Source of the DNA: Betaproteobacteria bacterium
GTDB taxonomy: Bacteria > Pseudomonadota > Gammaproteobacteria > Burkholderiales > Methylophilaceae
DNA: 5,739 nucleotides
Direction of reading: 5' to 3'
NCBI GenBank assembly: GCA_009926035.1
Contig: RFPQ01000058.1
Location: 1-5,739 of the forward strand
Below the pieces are notes generated by a model. That model was not told the origin of the DNA. It searched no databases and saw nothing but the letters and a program-made list of their open reading frames with translations. Below, piece after piece: positions 5,483 to 5,739 of the stretch; position 1 is the first letter of the stretch; each line of letters begins with the position of its first letter. The position numbers were made by a program, and so were the translations under genes.

Positions 5483-5739
5483 ATGAAACGATATCGTGCT
5501 ATTTGGATTTCAGATGTTCATCTTGGTACTACAGAATGTAAAGCCGAATATCTCCTCGACTTCCTTAAGAACAATACTGCAGAAACTATCTATCTGGTTG
5601 GCGACATCATTGATGGGTGGGCGCTAAAAAAACGCTGGTATTGGCCTCAAAAACATAATGACGTTATTCAAAAGCTTTTGCGAAAAGCCAGAAAAGGTTC
5701 CAAGGTGATTTATATACCAGGCAATCATGATGAGCTGGG
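5483..5739 (+). CDS. plcP: Calcineurin-like metallophosphoesterase, PlcP / LpxH-like, N-terminal 85 residues (3' end beyond window)
   Basis: The visible part carries the metal-binding motifs of the calcineurin-like fold: SDVH (D11, H13), VGDIIDGW (39-46, D41 and D44) and IPGNHDE (78-84, N81, H82, D83). Databases usually label this family UDP-2,3-diacylglucosamine hydrolase. True E. coli LpxH, however, has GNRD where this protein has GNHDE, and the stretch DGWALKKRWYWPQKHNDVIQ resembles the PlcP phospholipase C of Sinorhizobium meliloti, which cleaves membrane phospholipids to diacylglycerol and a phosphoalcohol in phosphate starvation. An LpxH-like lipid A role remains possible. The start is firm: an in-frame TAA at 5471-5473 precedes it and no other start codon lies between. 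There is no Shine-Dalgarno. The divergent position to a plsC-PAP2-GT4 operon and the Pho-box promoter support a lipid-remodelling role. Confidence 0.8.
   Translation, partial: MKRYRAIWISDVHLGTTECKAEYLLDFLKNNTAETIYLVGDIIDGWALKKRWYWPQKHNDVIQKLLRKARKGSKVIYIPGNHDEL

Noticed and set aside
5483..5739. Straight assignment of the metallophosphoesterase as LpxH
   Set aside because: The motif GNHDE instead of GNRD, the WYWPQKHND stretch and the glycolipid-type neighbours fit PlcP better, though the missing C-terminal part leaves some doubt.

Overview
The window looks like a compact, AT-rich proteobacterial chromosome segment. Protein style (PPK1, a Ppx/GppA-type exopolyphosphatase, a PlsC acyltransferase, a PAP2 phosphatase) and the tight packing suggest a betaproteobacterium with a small genome, perhaps of the Methylophilaceae type. 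That placement is an impression from reading and was not tested. No RNA genes, insertion sequences, CRISPR arrays or other mobile DNA are visible. Apart from two short divergent promoter regions and one 78-base gap, everything is coding.

Layout: (1) 1-1154, minus strand, the N-terminal half of polyphosphate kinase ppk1, cut by the window edge. (2) 1155-1247, a divergent promoter region carrying one Pho-box-like site on each strand. (3) 1248-2876, plus strand, exopolyphosphatase ppx. (4) 2873-5395, minus strand, a likely three-gene operon read as acyltransferase (plsC-like), then PAP2 phosphatase, then GT4 glycosyltransferase; its last gene meets ppx tail to tail with a 4-base stop-codon overlap. 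(5) 5396-5482, a second divergent promoter region, again with one Pho-box-like site per strand. (6) 5483-5739, plus strand, the N-terminal part of a PlcP/LpxH-like metallophosphoesterase, cut by the window edge.

The genes read as a phosphate-economy island. PPK1 and PPX make and break down polyphosphate. The second half contains the parts needed to move from phospholipids to phosphorus-free glycolipids: a PlcP-type phospholipase C that would release diacylglycerol from phospholipids, an acyltransferase plus PAP2 phosphatase that could make diacylglycerol by the phosphatidate route, and a GT4 glycosyltransferase that could add sugar to it. PlcP with an adjacent glycosyltransferase (Agt) is the known phosphate-starvation lipid-remodelling pair of Sinorhizobium meliloti and marine bacteria.

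The strongest observation is regulatory. Both divergent intergenic regions carry back-to-back pairs of 7-mers resembling CTGTCAT with exact 11-base periodicity, which is the PhoB operator design. In all four cases a -10-like hexamer follows exactly 10 bases after the box, and the start codon lies only 6 to 10 bases after that hexamer with no Shine-Dalgarno sequence. This suggests four PhoB-dependent promoters making leaderless or nearly leaderless mRNAs. It is inference from sequence and needs transcript mapping.
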